DNA of 64,000 nucleotides from NCBI RefSeq assembly GCF_001042985.1, contig NZ_JYKY01000002.1:186001-250000 (forward strand), read 5' to 3'. Below the pieces are notes generated by a model that worked only from the letters and a program-made list of their open reading frames with translations, had not been told where the DNA came from and did no database searches. The translations under genes were made by a program, and so were the position numbers. Below are positions 1-9,742 of this stretch, one piece after another. Position 1 is the first letter of the stretch; every line of letters begins with the position of its first letter. The DNA comes from Pseudomonas lundensis. GTDB lineage: Bacteria > Pseudomonadota > Gammaproteobacteria > Pseudomonadales > Pseudomonadaceae.

Positions 1-961
1 CCATTTGCTGCAGGAACGCAGCATCGCCGGCTTCGATTTGCAACAACTCTTGCCCCACACGCCAGGCGCCGTCCTGATCGCCAAACGCCAGGCGCAAGCG
101 GAACTCCTTGCGTAACGCGGCAAGGTTGCCCGGCTGCAAGGTGCGCCACTGCTGGAGAAGCGCTTGCGCTTCCTGCAACTGGTCGTGGGCGATGGCCGCT
201 TCAACGCCTTGCTCCAGCCAATGCGGATCGCTGACAGGATCGTTGAGTTGCGCCACTTGTCGACCCAACAGCGCCGCCGCTTCAGCGCCGCGGTCTGCCG
301 CGATCAAGGCGTCGAAGGCTTGGCGCAGGTAGTGTTTGTGTTGTTCGGGCGTGCTACTGGACGCTTCCAGTTGCAGGTACAGGTCGGCGGCACGGCCGGG
401 TTGTTCACCCGCCATCGACCATTGCGCGGCACTGCTTAACCACGCCAGGCGCCGGGCCGGGTCTCGCTCGGCCAGCTCGGCATAGCATTGCCCCGCCAGG
501 CCCGGCGCTTGCAGCACCAACAGCAACTGTGCCATGCGCTCCAGTGCCGCTATCGGCAACTGAGCGCGATCCAATGTGCTCAAGCGCTCGACTAACGCAG
601 TGCGGGCGGCGTCATCGGCGTCCTTGGGCAACGTCAGTTGATCGAGCTGCAACGCGTACAAGCGGGCCACCGTGGTATTGGGGTGCGGCCATTGGTTCAG
701 GTGTTTGCGCGCTCTGGGGTACTCGCCCAAGGTGATCAGCAGGTCCAGCAGTTTGATCCGCAACGCATCGTCTTGTGGGTGCGCGGTGAGCAACAGTTCC
801 GCGTAGTTGGCCGAGACGGCGTCCGGCTGACGGTTGTCCGGCAAGAACACGCTTTCCTGTTGAAAGGTCATCCACAGCAGTCCGCCGACCGCCACGGCCA
901 CCACCCCCAGCGCCCATGGATTGAGCAGGCGGGTCTTCTTACTGGCAGAGGAGTTGGGCAT
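1..961 (-). CDS. pelB: PelB-like TPR outer-membrane export protein (partial, 5' part only)
   Basis: The frame opens at an ATG at 961 and stays open to the left edge, so only about the first 320 residues are present. The N-terminus has a short basic stretch (KKTR) followed by one hydrophobic helix (about residues 15-31). A long Leu/Ala-rich helical region of TPR type follows. PelB of the Pel system is a very long protein with periplasmic TPRs and a C-terminal outer-membrane beta-barrel through which the polysaccharide leaves. The start codon lies inside the last codons of pelA (23-bp overlap), which is the normal pelA-pelB order. The assignment rests on this context and on the TPR-like sequence; the barrel would lie outside the window. 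Confidence 0.8.
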   Translation of the reverse strand, partial: MPNSSASKKTRLLNPWALGVVAVAVGGLLWMTFQQESVFLPDNRQPDAVSANYAELLLTAHPQDDALRIKLLDLLITLGEYPRARKHLNQWPHPNTTVARLYALQLDQLTLPKDADDAARTALVERLSTLDRAQLPIAALERMAQLLLVLQAPGLAGQCYAELAERDPARRLAWLSSAAQWSMAGEQPGRAADLYLQLEASSSTPEQHKHYLRQAFDALIAADRGAEAAALLGRQVAQLNDPVSDPHWLEQGVEAAIAHDQLQEAQALLQQWRTLQPGNLAALRKEFRLRLAFGDQDGAWRVGQELLQIEAGDAAFLQQM

Positions 962-3749
962 CACTCACCTGCTTGATCGGTAATGAGAAGAACCACAGGC
1001 CATTTTCCGCCCGGGGGGAATAGCGCTGCCCTTTGATCTCGACATGGCACGGCCCTGCGGCCCGCACTGAAAACTGAATGTCGAACTCACCGGCAAACGC
1101 GAACGTGATGCGGCCGTCGTCCTCATATCGCCAGGCGCTGAGCGGCACGTTGGCCTCCTCCAATGCCGGGCGCGGGTCGCGATCCAGGCGCAGGGCCAGC
1201 AAGGCGCGATCGCGGCTCAAATGCACGTATCGGCCTTGCGGCAGGTCGCGGACCCCGGCCACACCTTGAGAACGGGTCATGTCTGGCCAGCCCATCTGCG
1301 GGTCGATGCGCACGGTGCGCAAGGCGTTCATGCCGAGTATTTGCCAGTCACCGTCGGCTGTGCGCGCCAGGCTCGATTCATACAGGCCGCGCACCCGTGG
1401 CAGGTAGTCGCTCATCCAAAGCGAGATCGGCTGTTGCTTGATCATGAAGGCATAGATGTCATCCATGACCTTGATCGAGGCCTGCTTGGTGCCGGAATAA
1501 AAGTGGTAATACAGGTGCAAGCCGCGCAAACGGCGCGGTTTGTCCGTCAACTCGAACGTGTCGATGACGTCGCGAAAGCCGTAGAACGGGCCCTTCCACA
1601 GGTTGGTGTACATGTTTTCGTTAATGATCGGGGCATAGATCTGCAAGCCGCCTGCGGTGGGCCGCAACAACGGCGAGAGCCCGGTCAGTGACGGGTTGGC
1701 GTGGGTGATGATGGTGGTGCCGCCGTTCACATTTTGCAGGCCCGCTTCATACGCGTATTGAAGGGTGGCTTCGTCGGGCAACGCATCGCCGGGCCAAAAA
1801 ATCATCTTCACCGGCTTTTGCGCGGTGGTCAGGTTGTTGTTGATGTAATCGCGCGAACCAAACACTTCGCGACGAAAGTCGATTTTGTCGTACCCCGGGA
1901 TTTTCATGTTCAGGCCATATTCGGGATGGAAGCCGTCTTCTTTCATGGCTTTTTCCGGCTGCATGAAGAACGGGTGACTAAAGGTATGGGTGGCCACCTC
2001 GACTTTAGGGTCGGCAAAAATAGTCCGGGCGATGGGTTCCAGTTCTTTGGCCAGGAACGGGAACATGCCGCGTGGGGAGATCTCCCCTTCGATGATCGAC
2101 ACCGAGGTCAGGAACGGATGAGGCTTGATAAACAGGTCCAGCACCGACTTCCCTGCGTAGGGCGTGCCCCGGATCTCTGCGCGGGACGGAAAACCGTCAC
2201 CGTCGATGTGAACTGTCGCAATACGTCGACCGTTTTCCGTGGTGGTGTCGGGGCGCGGTTGCAGTGGCAGGCGCAATGCGCGCTGGATGAACGCGAACGG
2301 ATCGATGATCCAGCGGCTGGCTTCGCCATTGGACTCCACCAAATACGGCGCCATGACCATGCCGCCCCACTCGCCAATGGCGACCGGCGCAAATTCGTTG
2401 CCTTTGTCGTCGGCCAGTAACAGACCCGGCTTCGGGCCACCCGGCAAAATCGACAACGGCGTCAGTTCGCGGGTGCGCAGCCTTAAGGGCGCTTCGAAAC
2501 CGCCGATCAACGACGCGTCTTGCGACAGCAACGTCAGCGAGGTCGGGGCACTCTGCACTGACTGGTGCAACCCGAGGCGCTTGAGCAGCACGGCGTTTTC
2601 AATCGGCATGCCGGCCAGAAACACCAGTGGCACGTCTTCATCCAGACGTTGGGTGATCCAGGCATTGAAATGCTGTGCATCCTGCGGCGGGCCGGTGTTC
2701 ATCCAGCTCACCACCCCGGCATAGACGCCCTTGAAACGATGGGCCGGCAGCGGTTTGTCGACCGGGAAGTAGTCAATCCGGTAGCCCAGGTATTCAAGCA
2801 GACCACCGAGCATCACATGCCCGGCGTTGACCGTCAGGTCCCCTTCACGCGGGTCATACAGCATGGCGATGCGGCGTGGCTGGACTTCAAGGGTGCTGAC
2901 GCCCAGGTAGTCGAGTTCCGGGGTGGTCACGAACGGGATAAAGCCTTCATCGCGTAATTGACGGGCCAGTTTACGTGCCTGCTCACGCTGATTCGGCGGC
3001 AGGTAATCAATGGCGACCAGCGGCATGCCTTTGTCGCGCAGCGGTTTGAGATGGGTCTCCAGCCACTCGCGGTCGGCTTGCGAGACAGGCCGATAGCGCT
3101 TGGCCCCGGCGTCCCAGCCTGCGTGTATCGACTCGACCGCCACGGCAGCGGCTACACCGTCGAGTTCAGGCAACACTTCGAAACCGCGGTTAAAGAACAG
3201 CTTGAGCTTCGGTTCACGGGCATGCAGTTCACGCAGAAAACTGGCCAGCGCAGTTTGCTGGCCGGGCCATTGCGAGGGCGGCAGCAGTTGAAAGCTGTCC
3301 AGCGTGTCGAGAAACAGACCGGCATACCCTTGCGCTTGCAATTGATGAGCACGCTCGAACAGATGATTGCGCCATTGGGGTGATGTCAGGTCCATCACCT
3401 GGCTGTTCCAGGCCTTGTTGCGCTTGGCACTGGCGCCTTTGTCCAGCCCGAGTTCAGTCAGGCTGCCACGGTCGCCATCGAACTCGCCTACAGAGAGATA
3501 GGCAAACGGCTGACTGCCTAGTTGGCGAATACGCGCGACGTCTGCGGTGGACACATGACCGGACTCAACGACCGCCCATTCAAACTGTGCCAGCTCCTGC
3601 AGCGGGGGATTTTCTGCGTACCAGAACGCCACGCTGCGGGGCGCGGGTTCAGCCGCTTGGCTGGCGGTGCCGGTGATGCACAGTGAAAACGCTGCAAACA
3701 AGCGTAAAGCGACGGTACACGCACGCCTCCTGCGAAACTTATGCTCCAT
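939..3749 (-). CDS. pelA: PelA, Pel polysaccharide deacetylase / glycoside hydrolase
   Basis: 936 residues, close to known PelA length. An N-terminal signal peptide (basic RRRR, hydrophobic core, TASQA cleavage region) sends it to the periplasm. Residues about 40-290 form a GH114-like hydrolase domain. The C-terminal half carries a CE4-like polysaccharide deacetylase with a metal-binding HIDGDG motif and a second motif HTFSHP. PelA partially deacetylates the Pel polymer (a GalN/GalNAc polymer) and can cut it, acting with PelB in the periplasm. It is the first gene of the pel operon here and is followed by pelB with a 23-bp overlap. No frameshift or loss of these motifs is seen. A cyclic-di-GMP-responsive promoter would be expected upstream, but none can be assigned by eye. 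Confidence 0.93.
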   Translation of the reverse strand: MEHKFRRRRACTVALRLFAAFSLCITGTASQAAEPAPRSVAFWYAENPPLQELAQFEWAVVESGHVSTADVARIRQLGSQPFAYLSVGEFDGDRGSLTELGLDKGASAKRNKAWNSQVMDLTSPQWRNHLFERAHQLQAQGYAGLFLDTLDSFQLLPPSQWPGQQTALASFLRELHAREPKLKLFFNRGFEVLPELDGVAAAVAVESIHAGWDAGAKRYRPVSQADREWLETHLKPLRDKGMPLVAIDYLPPNQREQARKLARQLRDEGFIPFVTTPELDYLGVSTLEVQPRRIAMLYDPREGDLTVNAGHVMLGGLLEYLGYRIDYFPVDKPLPAHRFKGVYAGVVSWMNTGPPQDAQHFNAWITQRLDEDVPLVFLAGMPIENAVLLKRLGLHQSVQSAPTSLTLLSQDASLIGGFEAPLRLRTRELTPLSILPGGPKPGLLLADDKGNEFAPVAIGEWGGMVMAPYLVESNGEASRWIIDPFAFIQRALRLPLQPRPDTTTENGRRIATVHIDGDGFPSRAEIRGTPYAGKSVLDLFIKPHPFLTSVSIIEGEISPRGMFPFLAKELEPIARTIFADPKVEVATHTFSHPFFMQPEKAMKEDGFHPEYGLNMKIPGYDKIDFRREVFGSRDYINNNLTTAQKPVKMIFWPGDALPDEATLQYAYEAGLQNVNGGTTIITHANPSLTGLSPLLRPTAGGLQIYAPIINENMYTNLWKGPFYGFRDVIDTFELTDKPRRLRGLHLYYHFYSGTKQASIKVMDDIYAFMIKQQPISLWMSDYLPRVRGLYESSLARTADGDWQILGMNALRTVRIDPQMGWPDMTRSQGVAGVRDLPQGRYVHLSRDRALLALRLDRDPRPALEEANVPLSAWRYEDDGRITFAFAGEFDIQFSVRAAGPCHVEIKGQRYSPRAENGLWFFSLPIKQVSDAQLLCQ

Positions 3750-4222
3750 AACGAACGTTTGACCTTAATGACCGAATCCAGGGCAGTTATTGCAGTGCGG
3801 TCACCTCGGCATTCTCAAGGCGATCATGCGTCCTAGGCTGATTGAACACGGGAATAGCCCTGGCGACGGCGTTGCCGACGCAATGAGGTATGGCCCCTGA
3901 GCAGTCAATCGGACACAGCACTGCGCACCAATTGCGGGCAATCCTATGGATCCAAAATTCGGAGATCCAATTGGTTTTTTTATATCAAACCGGAATAAAC
4001 GCCGTTTTTTTGACGACTTTAGCGTGAGCTAGAAAATCCAACTGGATTAGCTGGAAAATCGACACGACCGGGAAAGTAGCTGATTAGACGCTTGCCATTC
4101 GATCGAATAGGGAAAAAGAGGCCATTCAGCTTGTTTGACTGGCATCCATTCCGGATACGCAGCACAGGGGAAGGGAAATGGCTTGAACGTGTATTGGGTG
4201 GGCGGGATGCAAAATCGCAGGC
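3750..4222. other. pel upstream intergenic region
   Basis: About 470 bases, more AT-rich than the genes around it (notably 3950-4020), lie between pelA and the tRNA operon terminator. They must hold the pel promoter, since pelA reads away from here on the minus strand. An 84-codon open frame on the minus strand (4019-4273) runs through the tRNA terminator and has no family features, so I do not call it a gene. No FleQ-type site or sigma-70 promoter could be assigned with confidence. Confidence 0.5.
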
Positions 4223-4249
4223 ACAAAAAAAGCGACCCTGAGGTCGCTT
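4223..4249 (-). terminator. Rho-independent terminator of the tRNA operon
   Basis: Read on the minus strand: an 8-bp perfect stem AAGCGACC / GGTCGCTT with a 4-nt loop, followed by a run of T. It sits about 40 bases downstream of the last tRNA-Asp. Confidence 0.88.
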
Positions 4250-4290
4250 GATTTTTAGCTTCAGAGAGTTCAAGGGCTCTGAGGCGAATA

Positions 4291-4367
4291 TGGCGCAGCG
4301 GACGGGACTCGAACCCGCGACCCCCGGCGTGACAGGCCGGTATTCTAACCGACTGAACTACCGCTGC
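4291..4367 (-). tRNA. tRNA-Asp (GTC), copy 2
   Basis: 77 nt including an encoded CCA. Acceptor stem GCAGCGG / CCGCTGC, anticodon GTC in CTGTCAC, and T-loop GGTTCGAGTCC. Last gene of the tRNA operon, and identical over its whole length to the tRNA-Asp at 4468-4544. Confidence 0.97.
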
Positions 4368-4467
4368 GTATCGCTCGGACTTGCGTCCGTTTGTAACAGT
4401 TAAACCGTGACTGAAAGGCTTCGGTGCTTTTCAATCGCAAATCAGGATCACCTGATTTGTAAAAATA

Positions 4468-4544
4468 TGGCGCAGCGGACGGGACTCGAACCCGCGACCC
4501 CCGGCGTGACAGGCCGGTATTCTAACCGACTGAACTACCGCTGC
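4468..4544 (-). tRNA. tRNA-Asp (GTC), copy 1
   Basis: 77 nt with encoded CCA and anticodon GTC. Same sequence as the copy at 4291-4367; the 100-base spacer between them is not a repeat. Co-transcribed with the tRNA-Val upstream. Confidence 0.97.
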
Positions 4545-4599
4545 GCGTCGGTTGGTGTTCTCTTCAGAACGACCTTTCTCTTGCGAGAAACTCAAGAAG

Positions 4600-4675
4600 T
4601 GGTGGGTGATGACGGGATCGAACCGCCGACCCTCTGCTTGTAAGGCAGATGCTCTCCCAGCTGAGCTAATCACCC
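4600..4675 (-). tRNA. tRNA-Val (TAC)
   Basis: 76 nt with encoded CCA. Acceptor stem GGGTGAT / ATCACCC, anticodon TAC within CCTTACAAGG, and T-loop GGTTCGATCCC. First gene of a three-tRNA operon on the minus strand. Confidence 0.97.
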
Positions 4676-4696
4676 TTTGCTTCGTTGAGGCCGCGA

Positions 4697-4725
4697 AATT
4701 TACGCACCTATCGAAGCTAAGTCAA
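4697..4725 (-). promoter_or_regulatory. Sigma-70 promoter of the tRNA operon
   Basis: On the minus strand: -35 TTGACT (4720-4725), a 17-bp spacer, -10 TAAATT (4697-4702), then a G/C-rich discriminator (TCGCGGCC), as in stable-RNA promoters under stringent control. It ends about 20 bases before tRNA-Val. Confidence 0.8.
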
Positions 4726-4818
4726 GGACGAGATTGAACTTTTTAAAAAAAAAGCAGAAATCGATAATCCCTGACTATGGCCCAATCACCTTGCGTATCC
4801 ATTCAGACCACAAGACAC

Positions 4819-5598
4819 CTAAGCGTCATACACCATTTTTTTACTCATGCCGCCATCGACCACGAACTCTTGCCCCGTTACAAACCCGGCATTGCGCGAC
4901 AGCAACCAGGCCACCATCGACGCCACGTCTTCCACTGTCCCGACCCTGCCCGCGGGATGCTGCGAATGATCGGTATCGGCCAGTGGCTCAGCACGGCGCA
5001 CGGACGGATCGCGGGCATCAATCCAGCCCGGACTCACCGCATTGACCCGGATCTCCGGCCCAAGGCTGATGGCCAGTGCATGCGTCAACGCCAGCAATCC
5101 CCCTTTACTCGCGACATACGCCTCGGTGTCGGGTTCGGACTGGCGGGCACGGGTGGAGGCCAGGTTGACGATAGCACCGCAGTGCGCCCGCAGGTACGGG
5201 GCGCAATGCTTGGCCAGCAGCATCGGCCCGGTCAGGTTGACCGCCAATACGCGGTTCCAGTGTTCGAGGTCGAGGCTTTCAAGGGTCATGTTGTGCGGAT
5301 CCGCAATGGCGGCGTTGCACACCAGCGCATCCAGACGCCCGAACTGCCCCAGCACCTGCGCCACGCACTGAATAACGTCCGACTCCTGTGCCACATCCAT
5401 CGCCACAAACCAGGCGTTTTCGCCCAGCACCTTGGCCACTCTGGAGCCGCGTGCGCGGTCAATGTCCGTGAGCACCACCTGCCAGCCTTCGCTGACCAGC
5501 CAGGCGGCAATCCCCAGGCCAATGCCCCGCGCAGCCCCGGTCACCAGTGCCACGCGGCCGTTTCCCCCCGCCGATGTTTCGAGAATCAGGTCCGTCAC
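4819..5598 (-). CDS. SDR-family NAD(P)-dependent oxidoreductase
   Basis: 259 residues, normal for a classical short-chain dehydrogenase. The N-terminal Rossmann motif is TGAARGIG (about residues 20-27), the structural motif is NAA (about 94-96) and the catalytic motif is YVASK with an upstream Ser (NLAS). The C-terminus ends in a VDGG motif, as usual. The start is a GTG whose last two bases are shared with the metZ TGA (4-bp GTGA overlap), so it is probably translationally coupled to metZ. The same neighbour is found beside metZ in P. aeruginosa. Substrate unknown. Confidence 0.88.
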   Translation of the reverse strand: MTDLILETSAGGNGRVALVTGAARGIGLGIAAWLVSEGWQVVLTDIDRARGSRVAKVLGENAWFVAMDVAQESDVIQCVAQVLGQFGRLDALVCNAAIADPHNMTLESLDLEHWNRVLAVNLTGPMLLAKHCAPYLRAHCGAIVNLASTRARQSEPDTEAYVASKGGLLALTHALAISLGPEIRVNAVSPGWIDARDPSVRRAEPLADTDHSQHPAGRVGTVEDVASMVAWLLSRNAGFVTGQEFVVDGGMSKKMVYDA

Positions 5599-6806
5599 AG
5601 TGCGGCAAGGCCTCGTGCCAGGTCCGCCTGCAAATCAGCCACATCCTCAAGACCCACCGCGATGCGGATCAGGCTGTCACGGATACCGGCCGCTTCACGC
5701 TCCTGAGGTGCCAGGCGGCCGTGGGACGTTGTGGCGGGATGCGTGATGGTGGTTTTACTGTCACCCAGGTTGGCGGTGATCGAAATCAGGCGAGTGGCGT
5801 CGATAAAGCGCCAGGCACCCTCCTTGCCACCCTTGACCTCAAAGCTGACCACGGCGCCAAAACCGCGCTGCTGGCGCTGGGCCAAAGCATGCTGCGGATG
5901 GCTCTTGAGACCGGCGTAATGCACTTTCTCGATGCCGTCCTGCTGCTCCAGCCACTCGGCCAGGGCCAATGCGCTGGCGCAGTGGGCACGCATGCGCAGG
6001 TTGAGGGTTTCCAGCCCCTTAAGGAAGATCCAGGCATTGAACGGGCTCAAGGTCGGCCCCGCAGTGCGCAGGAAACCCACCACTTCTTTCATCTGTTCGC
6101 TGCGACCGGCGACCACGCCGCCCATGCAACGGCCCTGCCCGTCGATGAACTTGGTGGCCGAATGCACCACGATGTCGGCCCCCCACTTCAGCGGCTGCTG
6201 CAAGGCCGGGGTGCAGAAACAGTTGTCCACCACCAGCATCGCGCCCTTGGCATGGGCTACTTCAGCGAGCGCGGCGATGTCGACCAGCTCAGCCAACGGG
6301 TTCGAGGGGGACTCGACAAACAGCAATTTGGTGTTGGGCTTGATCGCGGCATCCCAACCCGATACCTCGGCCAGAGGCACGTAGTCGACCTGCACGCCAA
6401 AACGCTTGAAATACTTTTCGAACAGGCTGATGGTCGAACCGAATACGCTACGCGACACCAGAATATGATCGCCCGCGCTGCACAGGCTCATGACCACCGA
6501 CAGGATCGCCGCCATGCCGGTGGCCGTGGCCACTGCCTGCTCGGCGCCTTCCAATGCCGCAATGCGCTCTTCAAAGGCGCGCACCGTGGGGTTGGTGTAA
6601 CGCGAATAGACGTTGCCGGCTGCCTCGCCCGAGAACCGCGCAGCCGCATCGGCTGCGGTGCGGAACACGTAGCTGGAGGTCAGGAACATGGCGTCGCCGT
6701 GCTCGCCCTCAGGTGTACGGTGCTGACCCGCACGTACGGCCAAGGTGTCGAACGCTACGCCTTCAAGGTCGCTGTCCAGCCGACCGGCATCCCAATCCTG
6801 ACTCAT
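5595..6806 (-). CDS. metZ: O-succinylhomoserine sulfhydrylase
   Basis: 403 residues from the chosen ATG (MSQDWDAG); an in-frame ATG 9 bases earlier is the alternative. It is a PLP enzyme of the Cys/Met metabolism family. The Lys of [11 protein letters not shown] (about residue 206) is the expected Schiff-base lysine, and YSRYTNPT and the SSYVF region are family motifs. It makes homocysteine directly from O-succinylhomoserine and sulfide, the main methionine route in pseudomonads. The position downstream of purF is typical of the genus and favours MetZ over MetB-type paralogues. Confidence 0.93.
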   Translation of the reverse strand: MSQDWDAGRLDSDLEGVAFDTLAVRAGQHRTPEGEHGDAMFLTSSYVFRTAADAAARFSGEAAGNVYSRYTNPTVRAFEERIAALEGAEQAVATATGMAAILSVVMSLCSAGDHILVSRSVFGSTISLFEKYFKRFGVQVDYVPLAEVSGWDAAIKPNTKLLFVESPSNPLAELVDIAALAEVAHAKGAMLVVDNCFCTPALQQPLKWGADIVVHSATKFIDGQGRCMGGVVAGRSEQMKEVVGFLRTAGPTLSPFNAWIFLKGLETLNLRMRAHCASALALAEWLEQQDGIEKVHYAGLKSHPQHALAQRQQRGFGAVVSFEVKGGKEGAWRFIDATRLISITANLGDSKTTITHPATTSHGRLAPQEREAAGIRDSLIRIAVGLEDVADLQADLARGLAAL

Positions 6807-6861
6807 GCTGCCCACTCCTTGCTGTAATGACTGCTGTGTATTGGCTACTTTGCGTATCGGA

Positions 6862-6891
6862 AAAATGCAAACCGGCCCCTCGGGGCCGGTT
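6862..6891 (-). terminator. Terminator after purF
   Basis: Inverted repeat AACCGGCCCC / GGGGCCGGTT (6870-6891) with a T-rich stretch following on the minus strand. It lies 10 bases after the purF stop and before metZ. Confidence 0.75.
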
Positions 6892-6901
6892 CGGTGAAGC
6901 G

Positions 6902-8407
6902 TTAGTTGTTGTAGATGCCGATGGTGGCACCCACCCCCTGCGCAATCACCTTGGAGGCATCGTTGCGCGCACGCTCGATACGCTCCAGGTAGTTGTCATC
7001 GATGTCACCCGTTACGTACTTGCCATCGAACACCGCGCAATCGAATTTTTCGATCTTGATCTTGCCACCGCCCACGGCGTCGATCAGGTCAGGCAGGTCC
7101 TGATAGATCAGCCAGTCTGCGCCGATCAGATCAGCGACATCCTGGGTGGTGCGATTGTGTGCGATCAACTCGTGCGCACTCGGCATGTCGATGCCATACA
7201 CGTTCGGGTAGCGAACCGCCGGTGCGGCCGAGCAGAAATACACATTCTTGGCACCCGCTTCGCGGGCCATTTGAATGATCTGCTTGCAGGTGGTCCCGCG
7301 CACGATCGAGTCATCGACCAGCATCACGTTCTTGCCACGGAACTCAAGTTCGATGGCATTGAGCTTCTGGCGCACGGATTTTTTGCGTGCCGCCTGGCCC
7401 GGCATGATGAAGGTACGGCCGATGTAACGGTTTTTGACGAAGCCTTCGCGAAATTTCACGCCCAGGTGGTTGGCCAGCTCCAGAGCCGCCGTACGGCTGG
7501 TGTCCGGGATCGGGATGACCACATCGATGTCGTGCTCAGGACGCTCGCGCAGAATCTTGTCAGCCAGCTTTTCACCCATGCGCAGACGGGCTTTGTAGAC
7601 CGAAACGCCGTCGATGATGGAATCCGGACGCGCCAGGTAAACGTGCTCAAAGATGCACGGCGTCAACTGCGGGTTGGCCGCGCATTGGCGGGTGTGCAGC
7701 TTGCCATCTTCTGTGATGTAGACCGCTTCGCCGGGCGCCAGGTCGCGAATCAGGGTGAAACCCAGTACATCCAGCGAAACGCTTTCAGAGGCGATCATGT
7801 ACTCCACGCCTTCGTCCGTATGACGCTGGCCGAACACGATCGGGCGAATGCCGTTAGGGTCGCGGAAACCGACGATGCCGTAACCGGTCAGCATCGCAAC
7901 CACGGCGTAACCGCCACGGCAACGGTTATGCACGTCGGTGACGGCGGCGAATACGTCTTCTTCGGTGGGCTGCAGCTTGCCGCGCTGGGCCAGCTCGTGC
8001 GCGAACACGTTCAGGAGCACTTCCGAATCGGAGTTGGTGTTGACGTGACGCAAGTCAGATTCGTAGATCTCCTTGGCCAGTTGCTCAACGTTGGTCAGGT
8101 TGCCGTTATGCGCCAGGGTAATGCCATAGGGCGAGTTCACATAAAACGGCTGAGCTTCAGCTGAAGTCGAGCTACCTGCAGTCGGGTAGCGAACGTGGCC
8201 GATGCCAACATTCCCGACCAGGCGCTGCATGTGACGCTGATGAAACACGTCACGAACCAGCCCGTTGTCCTTGCGCAGAAATAACCGGCCGTTATGGCTG
8301 GTTACAATACCGGCAGCATCCTGGCCGCGGTGCTGGAGGACGGTTAGCGCGTCATACAGCGCCTGATTGACGTTCGACTTACCGACGATACCGACGATGC
8401 CACACAT
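6902..8407 (-). CDS. purF: Amidophosphoribosyltransferase
   Basis: 501 residues. It catalyses the first committed step of purine synthesis, PRPP plus glutamine to phosphoribosylamine. The start is set at the ATG giving MCGIVGI, because Cys2 becomes the N-terminal nucleophile after Met removal; the longer frame to 8416 would bury it. The N-terminal Ntn glutaminase domain is followed by a PRTase domain with the PRPP-binding motif [10 protein letters not shown] (about residues 365-374). It follows cvpA by 41 bases in the cvpA-purF order found in many gamma-proteobacteria. Confidence 0.97.
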   Translation of the reverse strand: MCGIVGIVGKSNVNQALYDALTVLQHRGQDAAGIVTSHNGRLFLRKDNGLVRDVFHQRHMQRLVGNVGIGHVRYPTAGSSTSAEAQPFYVNSPYGITLAHNGNLTNVEQLAKEIYESDLRHVNTNSDSEVLLNVFAHELAQRGKLQPTEEDVFAAVTDVHNRCRGGYAVVAMLTGYGIVGFRDPNGIRPIVFGQRHTDEGVEYMIASESVSLDVLGFTLIRDLAPGEAVYITEDGKLHTRQCAANPQLTPCIFEHVYLARPDSIIDGVSVYKARLRMGEKLADKILRERPEHDIDVVIPIPDTSRTAALELANHLGVKFREGFVKNRYIGRTFIMPGQAARKKSVRQKLNAIELEFRGKNVMLVDDSIVRGTTCKQIIQMAREAGAKNVYFCSAAPAVRYPNVYGIDMPSAHELIAHNRTTQDVADLIGADWLIYQDLPDLIDAVGGGKIKIEKFDCAVFDGKYVTGDIDDNYLERIERARNDASKVIAQGVGATIGIYNN

Positions 8408-8448
8408 GCGACGCAACCCCTACTTTATGGATCTGAACTGAACACCGC

Positions 8449-9006
8449 TCACTTGGGCTGGGTAGCCGGCAAGAGGTGCTCCTTGAACGGAATATCAGCG
8501 GGTACGCTGATACCGCTGGCGAGCCACTGACTGCTCAACCCCAAAATGAGGTTTTTCGACCAGTCGGCAACCAATAGAAATTGTGGCAAAAGCCGTGACT
8601 CTTGCCACCACGAGTCCTGCTGTACCGGCCCCAGGCTTAACAACCCGACCGCCACGACCACCAGCAATGCGCCACGCGCGGCGCCGAAGGCCATGCCAAG
8701 GAACCGGTCGGTCCCGGACAACCCGGTGACGCGAATCAGTTCGCCGATAAGAAAATTGATCATTGCGCCGACCAGCAAGGTGGCGACAAACATGATGGTG
8801 CACCCGGCAATGACACGGGCGGAAGGTGTTTCGATGTAGGCAGAGAGATATTCCGACAGGGAACCACCGAACATCCAGGCGACAACACCGGCAATGATCC
8901 AGGTGCACAGCGACAATGCCTCTTTGACGAAGCCACGCTTCAAACTGATCAGTGCAGAAATGGCAATCGTTGCAACGATCGCCCAGTCAACCCAGGTAAA
9001 TGGCAC
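8449..9006 (-). CDS. cvpA: CvpA family inner-membrane protein
   Basis: 185 residues with four hydrophobic segments (about 5-25, 30-48, 63-88, 105-125). A family pattern of Gly-rich turns (LKRGFVKEAL near the N-terminus, GLSGTDRFLGMAFGAARG in the middle) is visible. CvpA is needed for colicin V production in E. coli and more generally for envelope stress tolerance; its activity is not defined. It precedes purF, the usual arrangement. Confidence 0.92.
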   Translation of the reverse strand: MPFTWVDWAIVATIAISALISLKRGFVKEALSLCTWIIAGVVAWMFGGSLSEYLSAYIETPSARVIAGCTIMFVATLLVGAMINFLIGELIRVTGLSGTDRFLGMAFGAARGALLVVVAVGLLSLGPVQQDSWWQESRLLPQFLLVADWSKNLILGLSSQWLASGISVPADIPFKEHLLPATQPK

Positions 9007-9112
9007 GGTGCAGCCTACAGACAGATAAGGCGGCGCATTTTAGCAGAGCACCGCCTCACAGGTAAGGCGCTTTGAACGCGCATTACGTAACAGATTGAAC
9101 CTTTTTTCAGTC

Positions 9113-9742
9113 TCAGCCACGTTCAGGCTGAAAGCGAACCACAAAACCCTTGAGATTTTGCTGCTTGCCCAGTAAATCGCGCAGTCGGTCGGCTTCTGCA
9201 CGCTCCAACAAAGGCCCTACAAAAACCCGGTTCATCCCGCCAGAGCTCCGAACGTATGCATTATACCCTTGATTGCGAAGGGTTTTTTGCAGGTTATCGG
9301 CACTGGCACGGTTGGACAAGCTGACCAACTGCACCGACCAACTGATCGGTAAACCATTGCCATCGACACGTTTTTGCGTGGTATCGAGTTTGGCTGGCGC
9401 TTGCGCCACCGTTTGTGCGGGGGTGACCGCTGGCGGCTTGGGCGCGACGGCGGGCTTGGCGACCACCGGCGGTACCACGACAGCTTCCGGTTGCGGCGCA
9501 GCCACCACGGCCTGCTCGACCGGGGCAGGCTCTTCGGGAATGACTTGCGGCTCGGGCACTGCAACCGGCTCAACCTGAACCTGCGGCATCACGGGCACTT
9601 GAGGCGCCGTGGGGGCATCGACCTGAATCTGACGCTGCTCATCCTGACGCGAAAACAGCATCGGCAAAAAAATCACCGCCAATGCCACCAGCACCAGCGC
9701 GCCCACCATGCGCTGCTTGTACGCCTTATCCAGCAAAGCCAT
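9113..9742 (-). CDS. dedD: SPOR-domain cell-division protein (DedD-like)
   Basis: 209 residues from the ATG giving [13 protein letters not shown] short cytoplasmic basic end is followed by one membrane helix (about residues 12-30). A Pro/Val/Ala/Gln-rich periplasmic linker comes next, then a C-terminal SPOR domain (about 130-205) that binds denuded septal peptidoglycan. The frame is open further upstream, but that part lies in folC and lacks family character. The start overlaps the folC end by 17 bp. Confidence 0.88.
   Translation of the reverse strand: MALLDKAYKQRMVGALVLVALAVIFLPMLFSRQDEQRQIQVDAPTAPQVPVMPQVQVEPVAVPEPQVIPEEPAPVEQAVVAAPQPEAVVVPPVVAKPAVAPKPPAVTPAQTVAQAPAKLDTTQKRVDGNGLPISWSVQLVSLSNRASADNLQKTLRNQGYNAYVRSSGGMNRVFVGPLLERAEADRLRDLLGKQQNLKGFVVRFQPERG

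Noticed and set aside
4019..4273. An 84-codon frame on the minus strand upstream of pelA
   Set aside because: It runs across the tRNA operon terminator, has no ribosome-binding site and no family features.
6554..8164. A 536-codon open frame on the plus strand
   Set aside because: It lies opposite metZ and purF, which have clear motifs; the translation is Arg/His-rich with no family features, a mirror of high-GC coding sequence.
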